A program made the position numbers and the translations under genes. DNA of 64,000 nucleotides from Apilactobacillus quenuiae (lineage in GTDB: Bacteria; Bacillota; Bacilli; Lactobacillales; Lactobacillaceae): assembly GCF_002994005.1 (NCBI RefSeq), contig NZ_POSN01000001.1, positions 62,001-126,000 of the forward strand. The letters are read 5' to 3'. Shown here one piece after another: positions 6,889 through 16,754 of this stretch. The notes under the pieces are model-generated. The model ran no database searches. It saw only the letters and a list, made by a program, of their open reading frames with translations, and was not told the origin of the DNA. Each line of letters starts with the position of its first letter. Within the stretch, counting starts at the first letter, position 1.

Positions 6889-9300
6889 ATGCGAGTATCT
6901 TATAAATGGCTTAAGGAATATATTGATTTAGATATTCCGGTTGATGAATTAGCTGAAAAAATTGAACGTTCTTCTGTGGAAGTTGATTCAGTTATTAAAC
7001 CTAGCGAAGGACTTAAAAAAATCATTGTCGGACAAATTTTGCAATTAGAAGACCATCCTGATTCTGATCATTTACACATTTGTCAAGTTGATGTAGGGGA
7101 AGATGAACCAATTCAAATTGTTTGTGGTGCGCCCAATGTTGCAAAAGACAAGAAGGTAATTGTTGCACTATCAGGTGCTCGTATTGCAGACAATATTAAA
7201 ATTAAGAAGTCTAAGATGCGTGGTATTCAATCAAATGGAATGTTATGTGCATTGGATGAAATTGGATATCCAAAAGATGTTGTCCCTAAAGAATGGGCGG
7301 ATGGAATTTACTTTTTACCTGAAGATGCCGAAGTGGGTGATGATGTTTATAAATATATTGGGATGGATGATGAATTAATAGATTTGGATGTTACACCTAA
7401 TCGTGGTGACATGTTAAGTATATATGGTACCATACATGATTTATCAGCTATTTATAATAAGCCAGCTAATTTTGACAATGTTAAAGTTCAAAAAACTTCT
7501 GGTAAAAAGACTGCAAGTCAAATAACCAGTGATATTGATGATGAAATTGCTTTAACATATAAAAATCGTATTGTTAACAATGTTGAAATCAAGCCAAGTC
7601 CATTATGGTTACAAATTCGTTTATGGAATGCTGGCATCAAGCCAATCAATAATATTATTGATATTACTAATTATTTAATGCTTAAATTTGGACAACCTAT
7701 GCATGCATATGATTTAGATAAATTACATGGCAATAATATTTCTGTTAGAAATGCTAAAAAAGGTGAAAAAATTACTACTTTAGCTGAAGATGAAGTTGAC
7801 TTAGATGAAAATGATATTGTAGTTGCTGATGACCGCCCAGTTGCATTAGCTGGTGTTATTGGTGGAATGGATACTTCAATTACTAGTGATACGAAAAATG
7901 TATTATTTGAATGTGCAGTTTTTGATCCGATTAAAGTCAGAAAGATGGCTCGCAAACATGTCATTCACACTGAAGCTTCACAAAGATTTGAACGCGGCAT
8001 TAATCGCGGTGGATTAGATGAAGTTATGGAAAATGCTTGTCAAATGAGTTATGAATTGGCTAATGGTGAAGTATGTGATGATACTTTAAATGGTAGTGAA
8101 TTTAATGCTAAACCAGTTGTAGTAAATATTACTTTAGCCAAAATAAACCATGTTTTAGGAACAAATCTTTCAAATGAACAAGTAAAAGATATATTCGAAA
8201 GACTAGGCTTTGGCACTGAAACTGATAGTGATAATTTTGAAGTTACTGTCCCAACGCGTCGTTGGGACATTCATATTGATGCTGATTTAATTGAAGAAGT
8301 TGCTAGAATATATGGATATGATAATCTTCCTTCAACATTACCAACAACTACAATGACAACTGGGAAATTACAACCAAAACAACAATTAATTCGTAATAGT
8401 AGAAGTATATTAGAGGGTCTAGGATTAACTCATGCTATTTCTTATGCTTTAACTAGCCAAGACAAAGCTAAGATGTTTATGATGCAAAAATCATTTGAAA
8501 CAAATTTAAGTTATCCTATGACTAATGATCATGAAACTTTAAGAATGAATTTAGTTACTGGATTATTAGACGATATTGCATATAATAAAGCTAGAAATGT
8601 TCATGATGTTGCCTTGTATGAACAAGGACGAGTATTTTATAAAGAAAGCAAAGATGAAGTTAGACCTTCAGAAATAGAACATATCTCTGGAGCAATTACT
8701 GGTTCATTGTTACGTGATACTTGGAATGAAAAGGAAAAAGAAGTTGATTTCTATCAAATTAAAGGGATTGTTGATAAATATTTAGAAACAATTGGTTTTT
8801 CTAAGCAAGTGGAATATATTGCAGACTCATCTTATCCAGAAATGCATCCTGGTAGAACTGCTAATATTATGATTCATGGACATTATATTGGGTTTATTGG
8901 TGAAGTTCATCCTAATATTTCTAAGAAATTTAAAATCGATACTACTTATGTATTTGATTTAAACTTACAATTATTAAATGATCTTCCTAAGACTGATCAA
9001 AGTTATGAAGCTATTTCTAAATATCCTTCCATTTCTAGAGATATTGCAATTTTGATTGATTATAATATTACTAATGATGATATTTTGAAGGTTATTAATA
9101 AACGTGGTGGAGCTTTCTTAAAAGATGTAAATCTATTTGATGTATATAATGGTAAACATGTTCCAAGTGGTAAAAAGTCAATGGCTTATAATTTAGTATT
9201 CCAAAATAAACGAGACACTTTAGTCGATGATGATGTAAATAAGGCAATGGATAAAATTCAAAGAAATCTTGAAAAAGAATTTGAGATTGAAGTTCGTTAA
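6889..9300 (+). CDS. pheT: Phenylalanine--tRNA ligase beta subunit
   Basis: The 803-residue beta subunit, full length for the bacterial family. Domains in order: an N-terminal EMAP-type tRNA-binding domain (about 40-150, VGQILQLEDHPDSDHLHICQ), the B3/B4 editing domain (about 210-385), the B5 domain (about 405-475, ending RRWDIHIDADLIEEVARIYGYD), a core resembling the alpha subunit, and a C-terminal anticodon-binding FDX-ACB domain (about 708-803, KYPSISRDIAILIDYN). The editing domain hydrolyses Tyr mischarged on tRNA-Phe. AAGGAG precedes the ATG. Confidence 0.97.
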   Translation: MRVSYKWLKEYIDLDIPVDELAEKIERSSVEVDSVIKPSEGLKKIIVGQILQLEDHPDSDHLHICQVDVGEDEPIQIVCGAPNVAKDKKVIVALSGARIADNIKIKKSKMRGIQSNGMLCALDEIGYPKDVVPKEWADGIYFLPEDAEVGDDVYKYIGMDDELIDLDVTPNRGDMLSIYGTIHDLSAIYNKPANFDNVKVQKTSGKKTASQITSDIDDEIALTYKNRIVNNVEIKPSPLWLQIRLWNAGIKPINNIIDITNYLMLKFGQPMHAYDLDKLHGNNISVRNAKKGEKITTLAEDEVDLDENDIVVADDRPVALAGVIGGMDTSITSDTKNVLFECAVFDPIKVRKMARKHVIHTEASQRFERGINRGGLDEVMENACQMSYELANGEVCDDTLNGSEFNAKPVVVNITLAKINHVLGTNLSNEQVKDIFERLGFGTETDSDNFEVTVPTRRWDIHIDADLIEEVARIYGYDNLPSTLPTTTMTTGKLQPKQQLIRNSRSILEGLGLTHAISYALTSQDKAKMFMMQKSFETNLSYPMTNDHETLRMNLVTGLLDDIAYNKARNVHDVALYEQGRVFYKESKDEVRPSEIEHISGAITGSLLRDTWNEKEKEVDFYQIKGIVDKYLETIGFSKQVEYIADSSYPEMHPGRTANIMIHGHYIGFIGEVHPNISKKFKIDTTYVFDLNLQLLNDLPKTDQSYEAISKYPSISRDIAILIDYNITNDDILKVINKRGGAFLKDVNLFDVYNGKHVPSGKKSMAYNLVFQNKRDTLVDDDVNKAMDKIQRNLEKEFEIEVR

Positions 9301-9323
9301 TTTAAAAATATGGAGGAATAAAA

Positions 9324-10448
9324 TTGGCTAATAAATTAAAATCCAATGATTCTCCCAAGAAGCATAAGAACTTAGGAAGAAAAATTAGTTTTACTATTAT
9401 TGGAATTTTGATAATATTAGGATGTTTCATATTTTTCTTAGGTCATCAGTATTTGAATAGATCATTGCAACCACTTAACTCTCGTGACAAAAGTGTAGTA
9501 CAGATTAATATTCCAATGGGTGCTTCTGATAAGAAAATTGGATCTATTTTACAAGATAAAAATATTGTCAAAAGTGGGATGGTTTTTGATTATTTTGTTA
9601 ATAGTCATCATTATTCTAATTTAAAAGCAGGTTATTATGAATTTTCACCATCTATGAGCTTAAATTTAATTGCCAAAAAATTAGAAAAAGGTGGTTCAGC
9701 TCAACCTTTACAAGGTAATTACGGTCGCTTTCTTATCAGAGAAGGCGATAATGTAAATCAAATAGCTAAAAATATTAATAGTAATAGTAAATATTCCAGT
9801 TTAGAATTTATGAGATTGATGAATGATAAAAATTATTTATCGCAGATCAAAAATAAGTATCCAGAAATGCTTAAATCATCATTTAACTCTAAAAATACAA
9901 AATATAAATTAGAAGGATATCTTTATCCAGCTACTTATAATTCTCAAAATGATGTTTCTCTAAAAGATTTAATAGGGCAGATGCTGGATAAAACTAATAA
10001 TGAACTAAAGCCTTATTATAGAAAAATAGCTAAAAAAGGTTTTTCAGTGCAACAAGTATTAAGTTTAGCTTCAATGGTTGAGTTGGAAAGATATAGTGAG
10101 AGTGATAGGCAACAAATTGCTGGAGTATTATTAAACCGTCTAAATAATGGATTACCACTTGAAATGAAGTCTTCTATTTTGTATGCTAGTGGGAAAAGTT
10201 TTAATCAAAAAATTGATAAAAAAGATTATAAGATTAAATCTCCTTATAATTTATTTAAACATACTGGATATGGACCTGGACCTATTAGTAATCCAAGTGT
10301 AAGTTCTGTTAAAGCAGTTTTGAATCCTAAAAATATGAATAAAAATTATTTACATTTTTATATTGATTCTAAAAAAAATAAAGTTGTATTTTCTAGTAAT
10401 TTGGTGAACACTAGTTCAGTGGTTAAAAACAATAATTATATGAGATAA
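9324..10448 (+). CDS. mltG: Endolytic murein transglycosylase MltG (YceG-like)
   Basis: A 374-residue membrane-anchored lytic transglycosylase thought to cut nascent glycan strands and so set their length. It has a cytoplasmic N-terminus, a single membrane segment near residues 25-45, a LysM-like region, and the YceG catalytic domain. Around residue 250, the active-site region reads SLASMVELERYSESDRQQIAGVLLNRL, with the catalytic Glu in the position of the usual SIIEKE motif. The start is TTG with a GGAGG site upstream. In lactobacilli mltG-udk-greA is a standard order, as here. Confidence 0.92.
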   Translation: MANKLKSNDSPKKHKNLGRKISFTIIGILIILGCFIFFLGHQYLNRSLQPLNSRDKSVVQINIPMGASDKKIGSILQDKNIVKSGMVFDYFVNSHHYSNLKAGYYEFSPSMSLNLIAKKLEKGGSAQPLQGNYGRFLIREGDNVNQIAKNINSNSKYSSLEFMRLMNDKNYLSQIKNKYPEMLKSSFNSKNTKYKLEGYLYPATYNSQNDVSLKDLIGQMLDKTNNELKPYYRKIAKKGFSVQQVLSLASMVELERYSESDRQQIAGVLLNRLNNGLPLEMKSSILYASGKSFNQKIDKKDYKIKSPYNLFKHTGYGPGPISNPSVSSVKAVLNPKNMNKNYLHFYIDSKKNKVVFSSNLVNTSSVVKNNNYMR

Positions 10449-10469
10449 AATGGATTTGGAGAGATTACT

Positions 10470-11144
10470 ATGGTAGAAAACAAAAAACGTCCTGTTGTTA
10501 TTGGAGTAACTGGCGGTTCTGGTAGTGGAAAAACTACTGTAAGTCGTGCAATTTTTAATCAACTATTAGGGCATTCAATAATGATACTTCAACAAGATTC
10601 TTACTATAAAGATCAGTCTCATAAGACCTGGGCTGAAAGAGAAGAAACTAATTATGATCACCCATTAGCATTTGATACTGATTTGCTAATAGATGATATA
10701 CACAAATTATTGAATTATGAATCCATTGAGAAGCCAGTGTATGACTATACAAAACTAAATCGTAGTGATAAAACTATTACTCAAGAACCTAGGGATGTTA
10801 TTATCCTTGAAGGAATTTTGATTTTAGATGATAAGCGATTAAGAGATTTAATGGATATTAAAGTCTTTGTTGATACTGATGATGACATACGTATTTTGAG
10901 AAGAATTCAACGTGATACAAAAGAAAGAGGACGTACATTGGATGAAGTGGTTCAACAATATTTAGAAACTGTTAGACCAATGTATAATCAATTTGTAGAA
11001 CCAAGTAAACGCTATGCTGATATAATTGTTCCAGAAGGTGGTAAAAATCAAGTTGCTATTGATTTATTAACTACAAAGATTCAATCAATTTTATTAAAGC
11101 ATGGTAATAATAAAGTATTAAATAATATAGATACAACAATTTAA
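10470..11144 (+). CDS. udk: Uridine kinase
   Basis: A 224-residue uridine/cytidine kinase of the pyrimidine salvage pathway, phosphorylating uridine to UMP. It has the P-loop GGSGSGKTT near residues 15-23, the substrate-binding segment QQDSYYKDQ, the YDHPLAFD motif, and the lid arginines in [12 protein letters not shown]. The C-terminal tail after IQSILL is short. It lies between mltG and greA, 21 and 17 bases away, in one operon. GGAGAG precedes the ATG. Confidence 0.95.
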   Translation: MVENKKRPVVIGVTGGSGSGKTTVSRAIFNQLLGHSIMILQQDSYYKDQSHKTWAEREETNYDHPLAFDTDLLIDDIHKLLNYESIEKPVYDYTKLNRSDKTITQEPRDVIILEGILILDDKRLRDLMDIKVFVDTDDDIRILRRIQRDTKERGRTLDEVVQQYLETVRPMYNQFVEPSKRYADIIVPEGGKNQVAIDLLTTKIQSILLKHGNNKVLNNIDTTI

Positions 11145-11161
11145 TTTAAAGGAGATTTAGT

Positions 11162-11638
11162 ATGGCGGAAGATAAAACATACCCAATGACTCTTGAAGGC
11201 AAAAAGAAACTTGAAGATGAATTGGAAGATTTAAGATTAAATCAAAGACCAAAAATTATTGAAAGAATTAAAATTGCTAGAAGTTATGGTGACTTATCTG
11301 AAAATTCTGAATATGAATCAGCTAAGAATGAACAAAGCATGCTAGAAAGTAGAATTACTACTGTAGAGCATATGTTGCAATATTCCCAAGTTGTTGATAA
11401 TGAAGATGTTGATAAAGATCTTGTAAATGTTGGTAAAACAGTTACTTTTAAAGAGCTACCAGATGAAGATCCTGAAACATATCAAATTGTTGGTGCTGCC
11501 GAAGCTGATCCAATGTCTGGTAAAATTTCTAATGATTCACCAATTGCTAAGGGATTATTAGGTCATAAGACTAATGAAGAAGTTACCATTGAAATTCCTG
11601 CTGGTGATATGCAAGTTAAAATTATTGAAGTTAAATAA
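11162..11638 (+). CDS. greA: Transcription elongation factor GreA
   Basis: A 158-residue factor that rescues backtracked RNA polymerase by stimulating transcript cleavage. The N-terminal antiparallel coiled coil (about 1-80) carries the acidic tip in [17 protein letters not shown], whose Asp and Glu residues reach into the polymerase secondary channel. The C-terminal FKBP-like domain ends in [20 protein letters not shown]. Length and motifs are canonical. AAGGAG lies before the ATG. The gene is followed by a strong terminator shared with the convergent yfhO gene. Confidence 0.97.
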   Translation: MAEDKTYPMTLEGKKKLEDELEDLRLNQRPKIIERIKIARSYGDLSENSEYESAKNEQSMLESRITTVEHMLQYSQVVDNEDVDKDLVNVGKTVTFKELPDEDPETYQIVGAAEADPMSGKISNDSPIAKGLLGHKTNEEVTIEIPAGDMQVKIIEVK

Positions 11639-11647
11639 TTCTTAAGA

Positions 11648-11684
11648 TAAAAAGGATTAGGTCATTGGCCTAATCCTTTTTATT
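11648..11684. terminator. Bidirectional terminator between greA and yfhO
   Basis: Stem AAAGGATTAGG (11651-11661) pairs with CCTAATCCTTT (11669-11679), with A residues before and T residues after. It overlaps the end of the minus-strand yfhO gene (stop codon at 11680-11682) and serves both convergent genes. Confidence 0.85.
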
Positions 11685-14289
11685 TTCTTTTTTTATGAAC
11701 AATAGTTTTAATAAAAAAGAAAGCTATTGTTAAAAAGGTAATTATTATACCTAAATTAAGTCCCTTTGGATAATAATATAACTCAACATGGTGTTTGCCT
11801 TTCTTTATGTTTTTAATGCTTATAAATTCTCTTAACCAGGTTGACTTATTATATTCTTTATTATCAATTTTTACATGCCATCCATCTGAATATGGAATTG
11901 ATGTTAATAAGTTTTTTCTTCTCTTTAAATTAATGTTTGTAGATATTATATTTTGATTATTAAATTTTATATTTTGATTCTTTATTTTTGAAATATCATG
12001 TTTAAATTTTCTGTAATTTAGATTGTATATGCCAAAATTGCTTGTAAAGATACTTTGTTTTTTGAATTTAATGTCTATGTTCCCATTCTTTTTGGGTAAA
12101 CTATATACCAATGAATTTTGAAAATTCTTAGGTGATATTATTTTTTCTCCATCAACAAATACAGAGCAAATATTAGGTCCTAAATTATTTGGTAATACTA
12201 TATAGGGAATATGTCCATTACTATAATGATACTTTATTTCTATTGATGCATTTTTTAAAGGATCTATTTTTTTTAAAATAGCTTGATTTAAGGAAGATGT
12301 ATTATAAACATTATTAAAATTGACCTTGTAATTATTGTCTGCATTAAATATATTTTTATTTGATGATGATATCTGTTTTACTACTTCATTTTGGTATTCA
12401 ATTGGATTTGTTGTTTTTATTGTATTTTTCACGTCCTTATTGGTGCTGAAAATTAAAGGTAATACAAGATTGTTCTTTTTTATATCGAAAGATTTACCTT
12501 TTTTTCTATTGTCTAATATGTCATATCTATTTTCTGATTTTTGAATCATTGGGTATTTTTTATAATTATTATTAAATGACAAAAAATATTTAAATCTCAA
12601 TAATGAATCTGTAACTAAAGTCCCATTAGAATAATTTATAGAGCCAGTATTGTAAGGGTTACCAATCTTTGAATTAAAGTTTGCGTTATTTTTATTCATA
12701 GTTGATGAGAATATAGAACCACCACTAAATCCTAATTCCATTGGATCATCTTGAGTTCTGTAAAAGTTCTTATTAATTCTATAGAATGTTTTATCATTTC
12801 GCTTAATTTTATTTATGTTTTCATTTAAAACTTTATTATAAGAAATATAATCACTGTTATTTACATACGATATGCTATTTAAAGAATTAAAAGCATTAAT
12901 TCCCATATCGCAACAAGTAATTATGAAAATACTAATTATATACCACTTAGGATTATTTATTTTTGAAGAAATTACTATTACAAACATTACAGCTATTATT
13001 AAAACTGAAATAACATATTTAGTTGATGATAAAAACGTAAAACTATTTATCCTTATTCCGACAATTAATAACATAATTATTACAATGATTGATATCTTTA
13101 TTGTTATTTTGTTATCAATTTTATTAGGTAAGTTATTAAATCCAATGACACCTAAATAGGTAATTAAAAAGCAAAAAATAAATGAAAAACGATATGGATA
13201 CCAAATAGGAAATTGAAATGCGTGCCAAATTAAATCTAATGGTTCAAAACACATAGATACTAGAAGTATAAAAGTAAGAGATAAATATAATAATCTGACT
13301 TTTAATTTAATTCTATGATTAAAGAAGAAAGTTAAAACTGATATTAACACAAGGCTACCTACAAAAATATTAGGATACCCACTTGGCATTTGTTCAAAGT
13401 TAAATGCTCCATTCATTAATTTTGATACCATATTTATGGGATTGTATTCTAATCTCCAATTAATTATATTATTAGTATACGATGCTTTACCATTTCTGAG
13501 TTCTATTATATTTGGAATTATGATCCATGCTGAAAGTAAGAGTGCTGTTAAACTAGCTCCAATATATTTTATTATAATTTTGTATTTACTTTTTATTTTA
13601 CTTTTATAATAGACAACATAATTTGTAATAAAATATAGTAATGAGAAAATGCAAATCATATATGCCATATAGTAATTAACGATTATCATAATTGACAGTG
13701 ATAATATATACAATTTATATTTATCGTTATTAATTATATTGTCTATTCCTAAAATAATAATTGGTAATAATATCATTGCATCTAGCCAAATTATATTTAA
13801 CTGATTTGCAATAATCCATCCATTTAATGAATAAGCAGTTGCAAATGCTGTCATTACTAAATTTTTCTTGAAGCCTTTTTTATTTAGCATATAACCAAAA
13901 CTTAGTCCTGATAGTCCATATTTTAATAAAGTTATTAATAGTAGACTGCCATTCATAAAACCCTTTGGTAAAATTGCAATTATCAAGTTTAGAGGACTCA
14001 TTAAATAATATGACCAAATTCCAATCATTTCGCCGCCGTATCCATTAGAAAATGAGTAAAAAAAGTTATGTATATTTAAATTAAGAATGGTTCTTCTGTA
14101 AAATGCAAAAAAATCCACATATTGTTGTCCTAAATCTACTGTTAAAATGCTTCCATTACCAAAAGGAAACATATTGCGATAAGCAAAATAACATGCCATA
14201 ATGATAAATGGAGTAAAAAAACTTAAGATTAACGGGAAGTTGTGTTTTGCAAGCTTTGTCATACGCTTGATTTTTATCATTCCTTTCAC
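11680..14289 (-). CDS. YfhO-family multi-pass membrane protein (GT-C type glycosyltransferase)
   Basis: An 869-residue membrane protein with about a dozen hydrophobic segments, mostly in residues 15-480, then a large extracytoplasmic region and a final membrane segment near 845. The N-terminal loop after the first helix contains LTVDLGQQYVDFFAFYRR, with the acidic DLGQQY motif of the YfhO family (GT-C fold). In Bacillus subtilis YfhO works with CsbB in glycosylation of lipoteichoic acid; the same role here is inferred, and no CsbB-type gene lies next to it. The start is uncertain: GTG at 14289, ATG at 14280 and ATG at 14262 are all in frame, and none has an ideally spaced ribosome binding site. 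Confidence 0.8.
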   Translation of the reverse strand: MKGMIKIKRMTKLAKHNFPLILSFFTPFIIMACYFAYRNMFPFGNGSILTVDLGQQYVDFFAFYRRTILNLNIHNFFYSFSNGYGGEMIGIWSYYLMSPLNLIIAILPKGFMNGSLLLITLLKYGLSGLSFGYMLNKKGFKKNLVMTAFATAYSLNGWIIANQLNIIWLDAMILLPIIILGIDNIINNDKYKLYILSLSIMIIVNYYMAYMICIFSLLYFITNYVVYYKSKIKSKYKIIIKYIGASLTALLLSAWIIIPNIIELRNGKASYTNNIINWRLEYNPINMVSKLMNGAFNFEQMPSGYPNIFVGSLVLISVLTFFFNHRIKLKVRLLYLSLTFILLVSMCFEPLDLIWHAFQFPIWYPYRFSFIFCFLITYLGVIGFNNLPNKIDNKITIKISIIVIIMLLIVGIRINSFTFLSSTKYVISVLIIAVMFVIVISSKINNPKWYIISIFIITCCDMGINAFNSLNSISYVNNSDYISYNKVLNENINKIKRNDKTFYRINKNFYRTQDDPMELGFSGGSIFSSTMNKNNANFNSKIGNPYNTGSINYSNGTLVTDSLLRFKYFLSFNNNYKKYPMIQKSENRYDILDNRKKGKSFDIKKNNLVLPLIFSTNKDVKNTIKTTNPIEYQNEVVKQISSSNKNIFNADNNYKVNFNNVYNTSSLNQAILKKIDPLKNASIEIKYHYSNGHIPYIVLPNNLGPNICSVFVDGEKIISPKNFQNSLVYSLPKKNGNIDIKFKKQSIFTSNFGIYNLNYRKFKHDISKIKNQNIKFNNQNIISTNINLKRRKNLLTSIPYSDGWHVKIDNKEYNKSTWLREFISIKNIKKGKHHVELYYYPKGLNLGIIITFLTIAFFFIKTIVHKKRK

Positions 14290-14360
14290 TAACTATGTTT
14301 ATTTATATATATATTATATAATAACATTTAAAGACATTAAAAATTTTATAGTAAGGAGCT

Positions 14361-16409
14361 TTGAGAACCTTGAATAGTTTTCTTAAAAAAATATTTCATC
14401 ATCAAAATAGAAATATAAATTCGAGAGTTCCTTTCCGATTAAATATTATTTTGTTTATCGTAGGAGCTTTATTTATTATTTTGGTGATTCAGTTAGCATA
14501 TTTACAAGTTGTTAATGGAAATCAATATAAAGCAGAGGTTAATAGATCTGATAACTCTATTAAATATGGGAATGTGCAAAGAGGGATGATTTATGATTCA
14601 TCCGGAAGAGTTTTAGTTGGTAACAAAGCTCATCAAGCCATTCAATATACCAAAGAACTAGGAGTTAAGAGTAATGATCTTTATAACATTGCAAATAAAT
14701 TAAGTAAATATTTGCATGTTGATTCAAGTGCCTTAACTTCTAGACAGGCATCAGAATATTATTTAGCTAGCATTGATAATTTAAAATCAGTTGAAAGTCA
14801 GTTGAAGTTACCTGCTAATTCAACTCCAGATACTCAATACAATGCAGCCCTTGATAAAGTACAAGCTGATAAAATGTACAATACTATTAAAGATTACAAA
14901 AATGCAGCTACTATTTTTCAAAAAATGAGTGGAGCATATCAACTGTCCACCACTTACATTAAAACTACAGGAGTTACAAATAAAGAGTTATCTGAGGTTG
15001 GAGAACACCTAACAGATATGCCAGGTATTCAAATTGGTAACAGTTGGACCAGAGAATATCCTAATGGGAATGCTATTCAAAGTGTTGTAGGAACAGTTTC
15101 CTCTGAAAAAACTGGATTACCCGTTGATCGTATTAATACTTTGTTATCTGAAGGTTATTCAAGAAATGATAGCGTTGGCCAAAGTTACTTAGAACAAAAA
15201 TACGAACCAGCATTAAGAGGCTCAAAATCTCAAACTTTGATTAAAAGTGGTAGTTTAGACAAAGCTGTTCAACAATATGGTGGACAAAAAGGAGATAATC
15301 TTCAATTAACGATTAATTCTCAATTTGAAAAGAAACTTCAATCAATAGTAGAAAATGCCCAAATGTCAGGTAATTCAACTGGTGCATATGCTGTTGTTAT
15401 GAATCCTCAAAATGGATCAATCATAGGATTAGGAGGGGTTAATAGAAACCCTAAAACTGGTAAATTAACTCCTAATACGCTAGGTACAATTAATAGTGCT
15501 ATTACAATGGGTTCTGTAGTTAAGGGTGCAACAGTTTCAGGCGCATTGATGGATAATGTGATTACTCCAACTAACTCAACATTAACAGATAAGCCTATTT
15601 TGACTGGTGGAATTAAGAAAAGTTCATGGTTTAACCATAATGGTACAGCTAATTTACCGGTTGATGCTTCAACTGCACTTGAAGTTTCATCTAACTCCTA
15701 TATGATGCAGTTAGCTATGAAAGAAGCTAACTTCCATTACTTTTCTGGAGCACCATTGACTATGAATCCTAATGTCTTTGATATTGAAAGAGGTTACTTT
15801 AATCAATTTGGATTAGGAGTAAAGACAGGAATTGATTTACCAGGTGAAACTAAGGGTATACAAGGCCCTGGTGGATTTTCTAATATTGGGAAAGCACTGG
15901 ATTTATCTTATGGTAACTATGATGGTTATACAACAATGCAAGTTGCCCAATATATTTCTACTATCGCTAATGGTGGATATCGAATAAAACCACATGTGGT
16001 ACAAAATATTAGAGCTTCTAATAAAGATGGTAAATTAGGCAGAGTAAAATATTCAGTTACTCCTGACATTTTAAACAAGGTAGATATGACTCCAGCACAA
16101 AGAAAAGTTGTTACAGATGGTTTTTATAAGGTTGTTCATGGGACTAGTCAATATAGAACAGGAATTACCTTAAATCAATTGAAACCAGAAGTTTCTGCTA
16201 AAACTGGTACAGCTCAAACTTTTTATGATAAACAAAGTACAGTTACTTTAAGCTTAGGTTCCTTTGCTCCATCAAAAGATCCACAAGTTGTAGTTGCATT
16301 GGCTATTCCTAATTTGCCAGATGATGCGGAAAGTAATAATATTAATTTAGCTAAACAAATATATGCTGCTTATTGGAAATATGTCCAATCAGATAAAGGT
16401 TTAGAATAA
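14361..16409 (+). CDS. pbp2b: Class B penicillin-binding protein (PBP2b-like transpeptidase)
   Basis: A 682-residue peptidoglycan transpeptidase with one N-terminal membrane segment (about 27-50), a PBP dimerisation domain containing the RGMIYDSSGRVL motif, and a C-terminal transpeptidase domain. Catalytic motifs are present: SVVK (active Ser385), SSN (about residue 448) and KTGT (about 614). No PASTA domains follow, which argues against PBP2x and for the elongation-specific PBP2b/PBP2A type. The neighbours rpmG, 5-FCL, rhomboid and glcK match its usual place in lactobacilli. The start is TTG at 14361 (only 2 bases from AAGGAG) or TTG at 14370 (11 bases away); neither is ideal. Confidence 0.9.
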   Translation: MRTLNSFLKKIFHHQNRNINSRVPFRLNIILFIVGALFIILVIQLAYLQVVNGNQYKAEVNRSDNSIKYGNVQRGMIYDSSGRVLVGNKAHQAIQYTKELGVKSNDLYNIANKLSKYLHVDSSALTSRQASEYYLASIDNLKSVESQLKLPANSTPDTQYNAALDKVQADKMYNTIKDYKNAATIFQKMSGAYQLSTTYIKTTGVTNKELSEVGEHLTDMPGIQIGNSWTREYPNGNAIQSVVGTVSSEKTGLPVDRINTLLSEGYSRNDSVGQSYLEQKYEPALRGSKSQTLIKSGSLDKAVQQYGGQKGDNLQLTINSQFEKKLQSIVENAQMSGNSTGAYAVVMNPQNGSIIGLGGVNRNPKTGKLTPNTLGTINSAITMGSVVKGATVSGALMDNVITPTNSTLTDKPILTGGIKKSSWFNHNGTANLPVDASTALEVSSNSYMMQLAMKEANFHYFSGAPLTMNPNVFDIERGYFNQFGLGVKTGIDLPGETKGIQGPGGFSNIGKALDLSYGNYDGYTTMQVAQYISTIANGGYRIKPHVVQNIRASNKDGKLGRVKYSVTPDILNKVDMTPAQRKVVTDGFYKVVHGTSQYRTGITLNQLKPEVSAKTGTAQTFYDKQSTVTLSLGSFAPSKDPQVVVALAIPNLPDDAESNNINLAKQIYAAYWKYVQSDKGLE

Positions 16410-16418
16410 AAGTATAAC

Positions 16419-16440
16419 TGTTAAGTAATTTTCCTTAACA
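16419..16440 (+). terminator. Weak hairpin after the penicillin-binding protein gene
   Basis: A 7-bp stem TGTTAAG/CTTAACA is followed by an AT-rich stretch but no T run. It may attenuate readthrough into rpmG, or protect the mRNA end. It is too weak to call a strong terminator. Confidence 0.3.
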
Positions 16441-16456
16441 ATATTTATATAAACTC

Positions 16457-16485
16457 TGGTCAAATCGTTAAAAAAATGATAATAT
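16457..16485 (+). promoter_or_regulatory. Probable promoter of rpmG
   Basis: TGGTCA (16457-16462) is 17 bases from TAATAT (16480-16485), which carries the extended TG at 16477-16478. A second possible promoter starts with a perfect TTGACA at 16494-16499 and has TTATAA or TATAAA 18-19 bases later. One or both would drive rpmG, whose ATG is at 16552. Confidence 0.5.
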
Positions 16486-16551
16486 ATTAAAAGTTGACAG
16501 TTGTTTATATCTATAAATTATAAATAAAGTAAATTTGGAGGTGTAACACTA

Positions 16552-16701
16552 ATGAGAGTACACATTACACTAGAATGTACAGAATGTCACGAACGTAATT
16601 ACCTATCTACTAAGAGCCGTCGTAACAATCCTGACCGTTTGGAATTAAAGAAATATTGTCCACGTGAAAGAAAAGTTACATTACATCGTGAAACAAAATA
16701 A
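16552..16701 (+). CDS. rpmG: 50S ribosomal protein L33
   Basis: A 49-residue ribosomal protein of the large subunit. The sequence begins [18 protein letters not shown] and ends [16 protein letters not shown]. The first pair of zinc-binding cysteines (CTEC, positions 9 and 12) is intact. The second pair is broken, with CPRE in place of CPRC, so zinc binding is likely lost or weak. This [14 protein letters not shown] ending is, to my knowledge, common in Lactobacillus L33. GGAGGTG lies 9 bases before the ATG. A terminator follows immediately. Confidence 0.95.
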   Translation: MRVHITLECTECHERNYLSTKSRRNNPDRLELKKYCPRERKVTLHRETK

Positions 16702-16734
16702 GGATTCGGGTTTAAAGGCCCAATCCTTTTTTTA
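16699..16734 (+). terminator. Terminator after rpmG
   Basis: Arms AGGATTCGGG and CCCAATCCT form a stem with one bulged base, followed by seven T. It overlaps the rpmG stop codon. The 5-FCL gene starts only 20 bases after it and may rely on partial readthrough. Confidence 0.8.
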
Positions 16735-16754
16735 TATCTTGAGGTATTATATAA

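Noticed and set aside
12335-13159. Plus-strand open frames of 69 and 95 codons inside yfhO
   Set aside because: They are antisense to a long conserved membrane-protein gene, lack good ribosome binding sites, and have the hydrophobic composition expected from reverse reading of AT-rich membrane codons.
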